DNA of 64,000 bases from Agriotes lineatus (lineage: Eukaryota > Arthropoda > Insecta > Coleoptera > Elateridae). The notes below the pieces were generated by a model. The model was not told the origin of the DNA. It saw only the letters and a list, made by a program, of their open reading frames with translations, and did no database searches. Shown piece by piece: positions 44,505 to 54,609 of this stretch. The stretch's first letter is position 1. The number at the start of each line of letters is the position of its first letter. The position numbers and the translations under genes are program-made. The stretch covers positions 1 to 64,000 of the forward strand of contig CALNHX010007493.1 of NCBI GenBank assembly GCA_940337035.1. Reading direction: 5' to 3'.

Positions 44505-44705
44505 CATGCTATGGAGGCTTCCAGCCGCCTTTTTTATAATTTTTAAAAACTTCCCTGGGTCTGAGAATACATAGAATTCTATGGAGGCTTCCAGCCGCCG
44601 TTTTTATCATTTTTAAACATTTCTCTGGGACTGAGAATCGAACTCGCGACCATTGGATCCGTAGTGAGGATGCTTCACCATTGAGCAACCGAGCCAGGAA
44701 AATTA
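44505..44705 (-). mobile_element. tRNA-like SINE with duplicated tail
   Basis: On the minus strand the head is CTCGGTTGCTCAATGGTGAAGC (A box), an anticodon-like arm ATCC-TCACTAC-GGAT and GCGAGTTCGATTCTC (B box). The tail is a roughly 69-bp unit present twice (44510-44578 and 44579-44646), each containing GGCGGCTGGAAGCCTCCATAG in minus orientation. T-arm pairs 49-65 and 50-64 are broken, so it is not a working tRNA gene. Confidence 0.55.
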
Positions 44706-45230
44706 ATATTTGTTAGTTCTGTGACCAACGAGTATGTATCGATAGTTTGCTAATATTGTGGCAACCTGGTTTTGTAGATGTTTTCGTAAGATGTGCGAGA
44801 CATTTATTGAAAAACATGCGACAATACTATTTCCATTAATGTTGCCACAAAAAATACAATATAGAAATAAAATAAAAGCCTAGCATGTTTCAATTGAAAT
44901 TTGCATATTTCAGAGGAATAAAATACAAACGCACATAATGTTCTAATGGAATTATTTCATTAAACATTTGTCAGCTTTTATCTGCATGGAATTGTTTCAA
45001 AAAGTTGGCAACAGTGGTAACGGTAACATTTATTACTAGCATCGTTTTCATATAGAACTCGTCATAATATATTGCAATGGTTTGATCTGTGTTGTAATAT
45101 TATAATGAAGATGATAAAATAGATAGCAATTACCACTACCTGCAAATATTCTTTTATTTAGGTCAAATTTCGACTGACTAAAAATACTCACTGGGTTCGT
45201 TAATTATTTATAAAGTAAACAGTATTGTGC
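44706..45230. other. AT-rich sequence, nothing recognised
   Basis: No repeat end or frame is supported. Confidence 0.35.
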
Positions 45231-46100
45231 CCTTTATTATACTTCATCCATCTGCAATTTAATCTTACAGAGGCCAGCTCGGTAGGCAAGATCGGTTCCC
45301 TGATACGTTAATATTAAACTCGTGTGATACGCCACTGGAATATAAATTTAACTCGAGCGCGCAGACGCTATTTCTGTCAAACTCCGAGCACAAATCGGTT
45401 TATTTTGGTTAGTGTTTCGTTTTTGTGATTTAAGTTAATAAAAGGTGTTTTATGAGCGATTTATCGGGTAAATTTTGAATTATCGCGCTCTTAGCGTAAC
45501 TGATTCTCATTTGTTTGCAAGCAAAAACCTCCACTTCGTTGTTACACCATTAAATTGTTTTTTTTTTGGAGCGTCGCTATGGGATCAACATAACTTCAAA
45601 CTTGATTATGGCAATTACTGGATATTTGATTTTTGATGGATGCTAAACTCTGCCTGGGTCTCGTTCATGAAGGTTTGCTCTAGTAGTCATGCGAATTTCC
45701 GGTTGCTAACACCGTTACTTTTAGTAAAATTTGGTACCTTGTAGATGAAAGCTGCGGCAGATCATTCGGACTGCAGCTCCTAGTGATATCTGCCGGATAC
45801 GGGGTCCTGCGGTGCTGCTAGTGTTGTGGGGGGCCTCCTATATGCTGTGCTGGTATGCTGCTGCTAAAATCTTGGGCTCAGGAATGTGCCCTGGCTGATG
45901 TTCGGGAACTGCGTTGGCTTCCTCGATGTCCTCGGGATGTGGTCACGATGAAAAATTATTTTTGGTGAGGGAAAATGTTCCCCACATTCTCACAGGTGCA
46001 CTGACAAATTCTTGACACACTGGTGTACTTTTTATCGATACAATTAACGATTTACTAGGTAAAATATGTAAATTTCAGAGAGCACAAAAACTGGCTGTCA
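45231..46100. other. Possible decayed retroelement, weak
   Basis: Bases 45450-45490 resemble the dispersed repeat at 5790-5830. A GC-richer block (45740-45980) could be the decayed 3' coding end of an LTR element on the minus strand, but no domain can be named. Confidence 0.2.
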
Positions 46101-47120
46101 TTCAATAATTTTATTCAATTGTCTATACAAAACGGAAATTGACCAAATACAATACAATAACTTCTTACTCTAATATTTCTTATAATTAAAATTATGTACA
46201 AAAATTCTTATTTCTAAAATATTGTTCTTTTAATTTTGGTTTTAAACTGTGTCATAGCTCCACTACACTTTACTTTATGTAAATTGTCCTTATCACTCAC
46301 GTAATTACACTGACTGGTTTGTTCAATCACCAATTTTGTTTCACATCCTGCTGTGTCCATTTCTTGTAATTTTCTTAACTGTTCGCTTTTCTCCAAATTT
46401 TCGAATATTGCTGTCCCATAATTCCAATTGCCCTGTTCTGTTTGGTTTATGCTCGTTGCAACGTATTATCATAATTCTGCTTCTATTACCTTTGTTTAAA
46501 ATGCTCATAAACATATCCTATTTAATTATTATGACATCTACGCTTCAATTAACACGCACATATTATAAACCTTTCTGTGACAGTTCTATTTATTTTGGTT
46601 CGGCTTTAACTTTGCACAACCTCTTATTTTTGGCTAATGTAGAATTATCGACTCCAATCTGTGAAAAACGAGCTCTGCTCTTTGCCTTCTTTACTCAGAT
46701 AAACTAATTACTACCAGAATTTCTTTGCAAATGTAATTACGGGTTGAAATTTACGTTTAATCTTGCAGTTGCATGAACTACCCCAACTCTGAGCTATCTG
46801 ACTTGTTTTACTTATTTGTTGTGCTGCAAGCAGGGTTGAGCAGCGGGCTCAATACCATCTCAATATATCTTCCAGTTAACTTACTGTGTAACTGTAATAA
46901 TAATCAAGTTATCATTGATGTGAAAGTCAATTACTGTGTATACATTTTTATTTAACATTGTGTTTAGAACTTAACTATATAGAAAAGGTAATTAATGTCT
47001 AATTAATCACGACCAACCACACATTTAGTTAATTTTGGTTGATATGATGAAAACAAGTTGAGAACTCTCTTCTGAACGAGTGTGCTTATTTTTTCAGTTA
47101 GTTATCTGCTACTAAAATTA
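46101..47120. other. AT-rich sequence, nothing recognised
   Basis: The 123-codon frame at 46336 is hydrophobic and low in complexity. It lacks a good start context and any domain. Confidence 0.3.
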
Positions 47121-47126
47121 AGAACT

Positions 47127-47211
47127 GGCTGTTTTATGTAATTATTTAATGAAGAACAATTGGGAAAACATTAATTTGGGCTTATTGTTGTCTCTACAAA
47201 TATGCAAAACA
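47127..47211 (+). repeat. Direct repeat R1a (partner at 47703-47785)
   Basis: CTGTTTTATGTAATTATTTAATG and GGGAAAACATTAATTTGG are repeated at 47703-47785 with few changes, both copies ending in TACAAATATG-AAAAC. Confidence 0.7.
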
Positions 47212-47500
47212 ATAGAGGTGGCCTTCACTTAAGTTGGCATGTCTAAATAAAACGACGAATGAATTAAATTGGCAGCGTATACGTGCACTATTGTGTTGTA
47301 AACTTAGCGATGGCATCTTTGTGCTTTTTCTTGAAAAAGGTCTAAGTAATATACGCAGAAGTGTTATACAATTGAAAATAAGAAAAATATCTATGACACT
47401 ATCGTTTGCTTTGGCTAATAGGAAAATAATATGGGATTTAGGACTTGCGTCGAGGAATCTGAATAACTTGATTAAATATATAGTTACATAATACTAAATA
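47206..47500 (+). repeat. Direct repeat R2a (partner at 48928-49190)
   Basis: It shares TCTAAATAAAA, GCAGAAGTGTTATACAATTGAAA, CTATGACAC-ATCGTTTGCTTT and CGTCGAG-AATCT in the same order with 48928-49190. The two copies flank the pentanucleotide array and a MITE. Confidence 0.65.
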
Positions 47501-47702
47501 AACAGCAACATGTGAAATGACACCAAACGTTTTACTTTCTATTTTACGGTATTAATTGCCAAAATGGGGATTAGGGCGGTTCCAGTGTTATTTAATGGCA
47601 ACACAGAAAAAATTATCATCGAGGGGACTGCCACCGATACGAATTACAAACACATGGATTTTCTGTCGATAGAAGCGAGTTTATATAATTTTCGAGAATT
47701 GT

Positions 47703-47785
47703 CTGTTTTATGTAATTATTTAATGAAGAACAATTGGGAAAACATTAATTTGGCCTATTGTTGCTTCTACAAATATGTAAAACTA
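47703..47785 (+). repeat. Direct repeat R1b
   Basis: This is the second copy of the 47127-47211 unit. It is followed directly by the RTE-like segment instead of repeat R2. Confidence 0.7.
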
Positions 47786-48512
47786 GCTGTTACCCGCGAC
47801 TTCGTTCGCGCGAGGTTCGTTATTTGTGTATTAAATAATGACTAATTATTTTCTGTCATCTTATCCCATCCTATCCCCGTCCCCGTCCCTTTCTCCGTCC
47901 CCGTCTCCGTACCGTCCCTTCCCGTCCCGTACCGTTCCCACCCCTTCCATCCCATCCCGTCCCGCCCCGCACCGTCCCGTCCCTTCCAGTCCCGTCCAGT
48001 CCAGTCCCGTCCCGTCCCGCCCCGTCTCGTCCCGTGCCGTCCCTTCCCGTCCCGTGCCGTCCCTTCCCGTCCCTTCCCTTCCCTTCCCGTCCAGTCCGTT
48101 CCCTTATGTCATGTCCACCGTCTTGTACTTAAAAATAAATGCCATTGTCGCAATCAACGTCCCAAAAACTTCAATAACGACACCCATATCGTATTTTAGG
48201 CTTATTTACCCCATTTCACCCCCTAAGGGGTGGATTTTCGGAAAATAACGAAATACCTGTTTGCTTATTTGTTTTTAGGAGTAGTCCTACGAAGTTTCAA
48301 GTCGAAGAGTCTATTTAATTTTATTTCTCCATACAAAATTGGAACCCCCATTTTACCCCTTTAGGGGATGAATTTCGAAATATCCTTCCTTATTCCTTAT
48401 ATACATTATAAAGGCGACCTCTGTGCTAACTTTCAGCTTTCTAGGTCCAAGGGTTTGGGCTGGGCGTTGATGAGTGAGTGAGTGAGTCAGGACTTTCAGT
48501 TTTATATATATA
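47786..48512 (+). mobile_element. RTE-like non-LTR 3' end with internal array
   Basis: It starts with AGCTGTTACCCGCGACTTCGT and continues after the array with TTTCACCCCCTAAGGGGTGG, CTCCATACAAAATTGGAACC and AGCTTTCTAGGTCCAAGGGT. It ends in GAGTGAGTGAGTGAGTCAG and a TATATATATA tail. This order is familiar from abundant 3'-truncated non-LTR (RTE-like) copies in insects. The class is from memory and not proven. No coding sequence remains. Confidence 0.5.
47865..48105 (+). repeat. Pentanucleotide array (CCCGT/CCCTT)n
   Basis: About 240 bp consists of CCCGT, CCCTT, CCAGT and GCCGT pentamers with occasional length changes. It interrupts the RTE-like 3' region. The proline/serine-rich 136-codon frame across it is an artefact. 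Confidence 0.9.
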
Positions 48513-48514
48513 TA

Positions 48515-48908
48515 CCGGGTGTCCATTCTCAAAGTCGAACATAGGCAATTAACATTAGTGCATTCCCTCGTTCTTCATTGAAGTAATTCATTTTTCTGTA
48601 GATCATTTTAACAGACGTTGACAGAAAATACCTGATTTACGCCAAATAATTACCAATTTTTTTGACAAATGCTATCGAACTTGAAAAGCAAGGAATGGCA
48701 TATTAAAAAATTCTCAAGTTTTAAATTAATATTTTAAAATAAAAATCGCATCTTGAATATTATTAGTGGTATTATTTGACGCGTAATAATTTTATCTTTT
48801 CATTGATACCATTACCTTCCCTGTAAGTTGAATTGGCGAGCAGGAATCGGCAAAAACGTTCAATACAATGTTAATCGCCTATGTTCGACTTTGAGAACGG
48901 ACACCCGG
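48515..48908. mobile_element. MITE with CCGGGTGTCC ends and TA flanks
   Basis: CCGGGTGTCCATTCTCAAAG at the left and CTTTGAGAACGGACACCCGG at the right are inverted, extending through TCGAACATAGGC. TA lies at each side (48513-48514, 48909-48910). The 394-bp unit is non-coding and inserted in the TA-rich tail of the RTE-like copy. Confidence 0.85.
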
Positions 48909-48927
48909 TATATATACATGTAGATTA

Positions 48928-49190
48928 TAGCGGTGACCTTCGCTTAAGTTTCCATGTCTAAATAAAATGAAATTCACCGCTGTACACTTGTACTACTCTT
49001 CGACTTGATAGTTTCTTTGCGTTTTTTAGTGAAAAATATCTAAGTAATACGAGCAGAAGTGTTATACAATTGAAAAATAAGATAATTACCTATGACACCA
49101 TCGTTTGCTTTTGTTAGTAGTGAAATAATACGTGCTTTAGACATTTCGTCGAGAAATCTCAGTAACCTAAATTAAATAGATTTCATAAAG
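48928..49190 (+). repeat. Direct repeat R2b
   Basis: This is the second copy of 47206-47500, more diverged in its first 80 bp. Confidence 0.6.
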
Positions 49191-49269
49191 AAGAGGAAAG
49201 AGGCGATACAAAATTGTTTTGTTCATATAATTGAAAGTTCTAATTAACGAAATTAAGGTTCATTTTTCA

Positions 49270-49545
49270 GTAATTTTGCTTTGGTAAGTAGTTGTTGCTG
49301 GGTTGTATACAATAACACCGATGTGGACTACTGCCGATTTCTTGACAACTGTGTTAACCACCACCTCATGAAGTACCTCCAAATGGTTTATTATTTTGTG
49401 TTACTGTTTGTCAAATGTGGACCACTGACTGGAATTTATAGAATTTATCACCGAACTGAAACACCACCAAACGGAAATACTACCGAAACGTGCTCTATAG
49501 TCTGTTCACTAAACATAAAAACACAAAGTGGCCTTTGATTTCTAA
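49270..49545 (+). repeat. ACC-ATGTGGACTAC repeat, copy 1
   Basis: CACCGATGTGGACTACTGCCG, TTCTTGACAACTGTGTTAACC and ACCGAACTGAAACACCACC have counterparts in order at 59735-59990. The unit looks like internally repetitive non-coding DNA. The 85-codon frame is incidental. Confidence 0.5.
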
Positions 49546-50248
49546 AATTTCATGAGTGTACTTCCAAAATGTCTAGGAATGTACTTACAAAAAGTTACTA
49601 AAACAAATAGGTTAAGACTGTGACATTTAATTAGCATCTGTCATAACTACTTTTAAGGATCTTAAACAAATACTGTGTTGGATACTATTGATGTATCATT
49701 TATTAATAAGTATTTTTATTACATTTTATAAAAGTTCATGCAAGAATTTCCAGAATAGTATGAACTTTGACACTGAATTAATGATATTTATTAATTGTCA
49801 TTTTTAAATTCCAAGTCACCTTTATGCAGGTATGGAAACCTTTGCAAAACAAAATACAGAATCTCTAGCAGACAAATTTTACATATATGCCAACTTCAAA
49901 AAAATGTATATGTTTTTGTGTTTACTAGTGATGTAAAAAACGCGTTTTTTTTAAAATCGAATAAAAAACCTACAAAAGAAACCAGAAAAAACGGTTTTTT
50001 TTGTTTTTTATTCATTTTTGTAATTGGCGGCACGTTTTGGTAGGTACCCACCCCTATTCGAAGTTGCTGTAAGCTGGACCCAGCTCTGAAACTCTCGACC
50101 TGATCGACGAATCAAGTTACGTTAGCGATTCATCAGAGTCATCAGACAGTGACATGGGCGACGTAAACTGCATGGATACTGACTCCGAGTCAGTTGAGGA
50201 GTCAGCCATGTCTGTTAGCGAGTAATTTCTGCATTATTATAATTTCTA

Positions 50249-51166
50249 CAGGGCGTTAGGGAAGTCGACGGAAAAATTTCTAGGGGTGAATCCTTGTCTC
50301 AAAATATGATGATTTAACTCAACTTACCTATATACAAAGTTGTTTAGTTTAGCCGCTAGAGGGCTTTAAAAATTATTAATAATAATAATGGTGAGGCACT
50401 AACACCCCATGAAGGAGCTTGGCCTGCAAGGCGGAAGCTCAGAGCTTCCATATCCTCGCTCTCACACCCGGCTGTCGCGTGTCAAATTCATGACACGTGG
50501 TGAGCATCATGCATTAGACAACCGCATTATTACCCATTACCCATTATTCCTTCGAACGCAGGTCCCCAATTATTTAAAGTGACTTGTTTTTTTAAATGTT
50601 TTAACCCCCTGTATAATCACTACCAATTTTTTTTCTGGACAGTTACTTTAATTTAGAAGCTATTCACTCTCTTAAAAAATTTTATTTGGGTCAATGGTTT
50701 AGCCACAAAAAATATTTTCTAAATCCCTACAAAAGCCTAGTGCTAAGTTAAAATTACCGATTCAGGCTTGTAGGGATTTAGAAAATATTTTTTGTGGCTA
50801 AACCGTTTACCCAACTAAATTTTTTTAAGAGAGGAAATAGCTTATAAATCAAAGTAGCTATCCACAAAAAAACATTGGATGGATAATTAATTGTGACAAA
50901 GTTTTTAAACACCCTGTAATTTTTGAAATTAGGGTTTATTCCACAAAAAGCTTAAGTTTAATGTTAAAAACGCATGGCCAAAAAATGAATAAAATCCATT
51001 AAAGATTTTTCGACTTATTTGAAAAAATTAAAAAAGCTAATCATCTTTAAAGCCCTCTAGCGGCTAAACTAAGCAACTTTGTATATAGGTAAGTTGAGTT
51101 AAATCATCATATTTTGAGCCAAGGATTCACCCTTGAAATTTTTTAGTCGACTTCCCTAACACCCTG
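50249..51166. mobile_element. Foldback transposon nested in hAT copy 2
   Basis: Ends CAGGGCGTTAGGGAAGTCG and CGACTTCCCTAACACCCTG are flanked by TA on both sides. The terminal arms are about 120 bp and continue through CTAGAGGGCTTTAAA. A second inner palindrome lies at 50613-50900, centred near 50755, with arms containing TAGCCACAAAAAATATTTTC. The uninterrupted hAT copy 1 proves the insertion point. Confidence 0.85.
50372..50580 (-). mobile_element. Retroposon fragment with ATT tail, nested in the foldback
   Basis: Read on the minus strand it runs from CTGCGTTCGAAGGAATAATG through GCCAAGCTCCTTCATGGGG to a tail of ATTATTATTATT. It interrupts the left arm of the foldback, whose right arm lacks it. 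It resembles the 3' end of a non-LTR element with an ATT-repeat tail. Confidence 0.45.
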
Positions 51167-51443
51167 TATATCCACTTTGGCTATTTTTCTATTTTTCTTT
51201 AGAAATATTTGCTTTTTTTTGTTATAAATTCTATAATTCACTTTACCTACGAAATGTATTATTTTTATTTAAAAATATCTGTTTTTTGTTTTTCCAAACA
51301 AAGTACTTGTTGTTATTCACTACACTTTAATTCTGAAAAAAACGCATTTAAATAAAAAACCAGACCGTTTGGTTTTTTACAAAAAAAACAGGTTTTTTAA
51401 AAAAAAAACGAACGTTTTTTTTTGTTGCATCACTAGTGTTTAC

Positions 51444-52160
51444 TGAATGGCCTATATGTAATATTACAAGTAGTCTAAGTCTAAAGTCTAAACTATAGGC
51501 GTTACTTTCACTTGCTCATAAGCTACAGTCCGCGCATCGTAGATTGACCAACTACATACACCCTTGCAAACTGATGCAAGGTTGAAAGTCGTCAGTAGCG
51601 AGCGCGCACAATAAACGAGGAAAGTGTGATTTAACGATGAATTAGTTAATGGACCTGATGCGGTCCCGCGGAGAGTTTTATAAAAAGTTACCATCTGCGC
51701 TTTAATGACTGTAATGCTCCCACCGAAATTATTCGTTACTCATTATCTGTAAACGTATTACGTATAGTGTAAATAATTTTGTGAGATGAAATATGAAGCG
51801 GCTCAAAGGCTACTGTAGTTGCTGCCAAATTATTAATATATGAAGAAATGCAACTTCCAGTCGAATGTAAATTCACATTAGTGGTAATCCAAGTCGTGGT
51901 AATCCAAGTCGGTGGTAATCCACAATGGTGGTTAGATATTTTTCCAATATAAGCCAGAAGAACGTTTTCCGAAAATGAGTTTATCTGGGTGTCATTTCTC
52001 CAATCCATGCACTTTTTATATACAAATTCAACCTTGCTGCGGATTTTTCGGGTAAGATATTATTAGAAGCTTCAATAATGCCCGGCGTTGTGCCTGGTAC
52101 ACTTATGTCGGTTTCAGAATCCAAATTATTCAATTTGCAATGACTTTAAATTCAATTCGA
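51444..52160. other. Unique sequence, nothing recognised
   Basis: TGGTAATCCAAGTC is repeated two or three times near 51880-51920. No gene is seen. Confidence 0.3.
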
Positions 52161-52179
52161 AGCAAACTGTCAATACAAT

Positions 52180-52310
52180 ACTAACTAGGAACACTTGAAG
52201 AAGGGAGTAGATCAAAACTCCCGAAAAGTCGTGTGATATACACCCTAGACAGTGGAAAAAGTCCTATAAAACATATAATACACCACTGCCAAAAAATGAC
52301 ATTCGGAGAA
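52180..52310 (+). repeat. Hammerhead-like repeat, copy A
   Basis: ACTAACTAGGAACAC is followed by TTGAAGA (52195-52201), stem GGGAG/CTCCC around TAGATCAAAA, then GAAAAGTCGTGTG. The essential first core base is T instead of C, and base 15.2 is A, so this copy should be inactive as a ribozyme. It is the reverse orientation of copies B and C. Confidence 0.6.
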
Positions 52311-52731
52311 CAAATTTAATTGTAAATTTAGTGGTTTCCATAGTAACGTATTGTATGATACTTTTCAAGTGAAATGGGTCACTATGTCATCATTTTATTT
52401 AGTTTTTTAAACAGTTTCAGGATCAGTTTAGGTTGGTACATAAAATATTCCATTGAAATTTAATTAATTGATAAGAAAGTTCACGCAAATTTAATTGGTT
52501 TAGTGTTTTAATCAATGAACTCACAAATGTTAAATTCTCATTTGCATCTCTAGAGGTGAAAATATTTTCATCTCTAGAATGAAAAAATGTCCCTTTCATG
52601 TAGGGCAAGCCGTGGAAAACTAGCAATTTTCACATATATTTGAGTATAGAAAAGAAATATAAGAAAAAAATTGCAAAATACGTAATTTTATTGCAATAAC
52701 TTCAAAAACAACTAAATTCAGTATTCAAGTT
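52311..52731. other. AT-rich sequence between hammerhead-like repeats
   Basis: Nothing is recognisable. CATCTCTAGA is repeated near 52545 and 52570. Confidence 0.35.
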
Positions 52732-52882
52732 GTTCTCTGAATGTCATTTTTTGGCAGTGGTCTATTATGATATGTTTTATCGGAAATTTTTCACTGTGTA
52801 TATCACACGTTTCGGGAGTTTTGATCTACTCCCGTCATCAGGTGTTCCTAGTTAGTCCTGAGGACTGATATTGTACGTCTTT
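52732..52882 (-). ncRNA. Hammerhead-like repeat, copy B
   Basis: On the minus strand the core is CTGATGA (52835-52841). A perfect five-base stem II (GGGAG/CTCCC) with loop TAGATCAAAA follows, then GAAA (52810-52813) and CGTGTG. Compared with copy C, three bases including the expected cleavage C are missing. The unit is 151 bp and adjoins copy C directly. Confidence 0.5.
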
Positions 52883-53033
52883 GTTCTCTGAATGTCATTT
52901 TTTGGCAGTGGTCTATTATGATATGTTTTATCGGAAATTTTTCACTGTGTATAGCACACGACGTTTCGGGAGTTTTGATCTACTGCCGTCTTCAGGTGTT
53001 CCTAAGTCATGAGGACTGATATTGTACGTCTTT
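52883..53033 (-). ncRNA. Hammerhead-like repeat, copy C
   Basis: On the minus strand the core is CTGAAGA (52989-52995; the seventh base is free in hammerheads). Stem II has one C-C mismatch. GAAACGTC (with GAAA at 52964-52967) gives a palindromic ACGU helix III and C as cleavage base. ACAC before the core pairs with GTGT after the cleavage site as stem I. It repeats copy B with a 151-bp period. Confidence 0.55.
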
Positions 53034-53044
53034 ATACGTACACT

Positions 53045-53130
53045 CGTGCCTACCCCGGGATTTGAACCCAGGGCCGCTGATCGCTGTGATTACTAGCCTG
53101 TCACCTTTACCACTAGGCCACCAGATCGAT
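53045..53130 (-). repeat. tRNA-like promoter head next to the hammerhead repeats
   Basis: On the minus strand GGTGGCCTAGTGGTAAAGG is a good A box and CTGGGTTCAAATCCCGG a B box with an intact five-pair T stem. It lies 12 bp upstream, in transcription direction, of hammerhead-like copy C. A Pol III transcript would therefore run into copies C and B. The anticodon arm is not convincing, so it is a SINE-type head and not a tRNA gene. Confidence 0.6.
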
Positions 53131-53136
53131 AAAGGT

Positions 53137-53186
53137 GTGTATAGAGATAGACAGTGAAAAAAGTCGGATAAAACATATCAATGTTC
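53137..53186 (+). repeat. Partial hammerhead-repeat flank, copy D
   Basis: GTATAGAGATAGACAGTG and CGGATAAAACATATCAA match the part of copy A downstream of its core, in the same orientation. The tRNA-like head is therefore bracketed by inverted pieces of one repeat family. Confidence 0.5.
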
Positions 53187-53493
53187 AAATTGTGTATTGT
53201 TGTATGCCTGACAGTAGCCAAGACGACCGACATGTTTTCTATTGATTGCTGTCATTGATAAAAACGTAAAATTATACTTCTTAAAATTAAATTTAGTATT
53301 TTGCAATTTTGAACTTGTTTTTCTTAAAACCGATGATGTCTTACCTCCTACGTGGATCACCCTGTATGTATACATTTTATTTGAAAAAAAAAATGCCCAA
53401 ATAAAAATAAAAACCGACAGGTCCCAGCGTTTTTGCAAAAGTTATTCCTTGAATTTTTAACGAATTTATCCACTATTTGACGAAAGCACTGTA
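53187..53493. other. AT-rich sequence, nothing recognised
   Basis: An isolated GGATCACCCTGTATG near 53355 is a lone MITE-type end. Confidence 0.35.
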
Positions 53494-53495
53494 TA

Positions 53496-54331
53496 CAGGG
53501 TGTTTAATAAATACGTTCGAATATTTTTTCCACTTATACATCTCATCAATACAAGCAAAAAAGTCTTAAAACATGGGTCTGGAAACTTTTCGTTTCCGAG
53601 ATACAGTGTTAAAGTTTTCAAAAAAATCCCGGCCGCTTCTGGAAAAAATAATTTAAATCTAAGTGCGGCAAAACATGATCCTTAATACCGGGTGACCATA
53701 AATGGTTGTGATTTTTTTTCTTATGTTGGCACTTTTTACGTTGGTGGTACTGTAAGTCTATGTCAAATTCGAGGTTAGCAGGTTAGGTTTTGCGTCAGTT
53801 TTGGTAGCATCAATAAACCGTAAAAGTTTCACTAAAATCGGCTGATGGGTTTTTGAGATATTGCAGCATTTTAGTTTTTGTCTTAATAGGTTCAGAGGCG
53901 TGCAAAAGTATGGGCTTTATTTTTTCTTGAAAACGAAGCGAGATACGAAAAAAATTCAAGAGACAAAAAAGTTGCATTTTTAGTTGCTTTATTAAAAAAA
54001 TATATGAACATTGCAAAAAAACTATTGGGCGTTATTTTTTTGTGAAAAAACCTAATCGACATGCCCCATGAGCACGCCTCTGGAAGTACTGGATCAACTG
54101 TAATATGTCCAAAAGATACCTCATAAAGTTATAAACAAAACTATAAAAATTTCATTAAAATCGCCCAAAGGGTTTTTTAGATATCAATAAAAAACGGATT
54201 TTTTTAAACTTTAACACCCTGTATCTCGAAAATGAAGCGTTTGCGGACCCATGTTTATTAGGACTTTTTTGTTTGGATTGATGAGGTCTATAAGTGGGTA
54301 AAATATTCGAACGTATTTTTTAAACACGCTG
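53496..54331. mobile_element. MITE with CAGGGTGTTTAATAAATACG ends, TA flanks
   Basis: The left end and the right end (reverse CAGCGTGTTTAAAAAATACG) are inverted over about 90 bp, including TCGAATATTTT and CCACTTATA. TA flanks both sides. A fragment of palindrome P1/P2 is embedded at 53740-53791, next to a lone TACCGGGTGACC end at 53687. Interior AT-rich frames are not genes. Confidence 0.8.
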
Positions 54332-54609
54332 TATATAATAGTACATGAATGAATGCCCCTTGCAGACAGACCTTTTAGTAACACTGTAGACTAAATTATA
54401 GGGTTTTTTCAGAAATATACCTGTGGGACATATCGCGTGCTGCAGTGGCCCATATGCTGATCTTTGTTTCGTTTTACCATTGATTCTACTTATTTAATCA
54501 ATGGTTTTACGTTATCGAATTGGTTTCACACGTAGAGTACGATATTTACTATCTAGCCAAATGTAGATCATTGTTCGATTAGTACTAAGCAGCTGTCAAA
54601 ACCGAATTA

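Larger units (their letters stand above)
49926..51435. mobile_element. Non-autonomous hAT element (TAGTGATGTAAAA family), copy 2, twice interrupted
   Basis: Ends are TAGTGATGTAAAAAACG and GTTGCATCACTA, with exact 8-bp duplication GTGTTTAC at 49918-49925 and 51436-51443. It matches copy 1 at 17218-17766 on both sides of a 918-bp insertion (50249-51166). The shared central block is AGCGATTCATCAGAGTCATC, then GACTCCGAGTCAGTTGAGG. Confidence 0.92.

Noticed and set aside
47838..48248. Proline/serine-rich 136-codon open frame
   Set aside because: It is produced by the CCCGT/CCCTT pentamer array. A period of five reads open in several frames.
50613..50900. Inner palindrome of the 50249 foldback as a separate insertion
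   Set aside because: No target duplication was found, and the arms grade into the outer element, so it may simply be part of it.
53045..53130. Functional tRNA gene
   Set aside because: The T arm is good but no proper anticodon stem and acceptor stem can be drawn.
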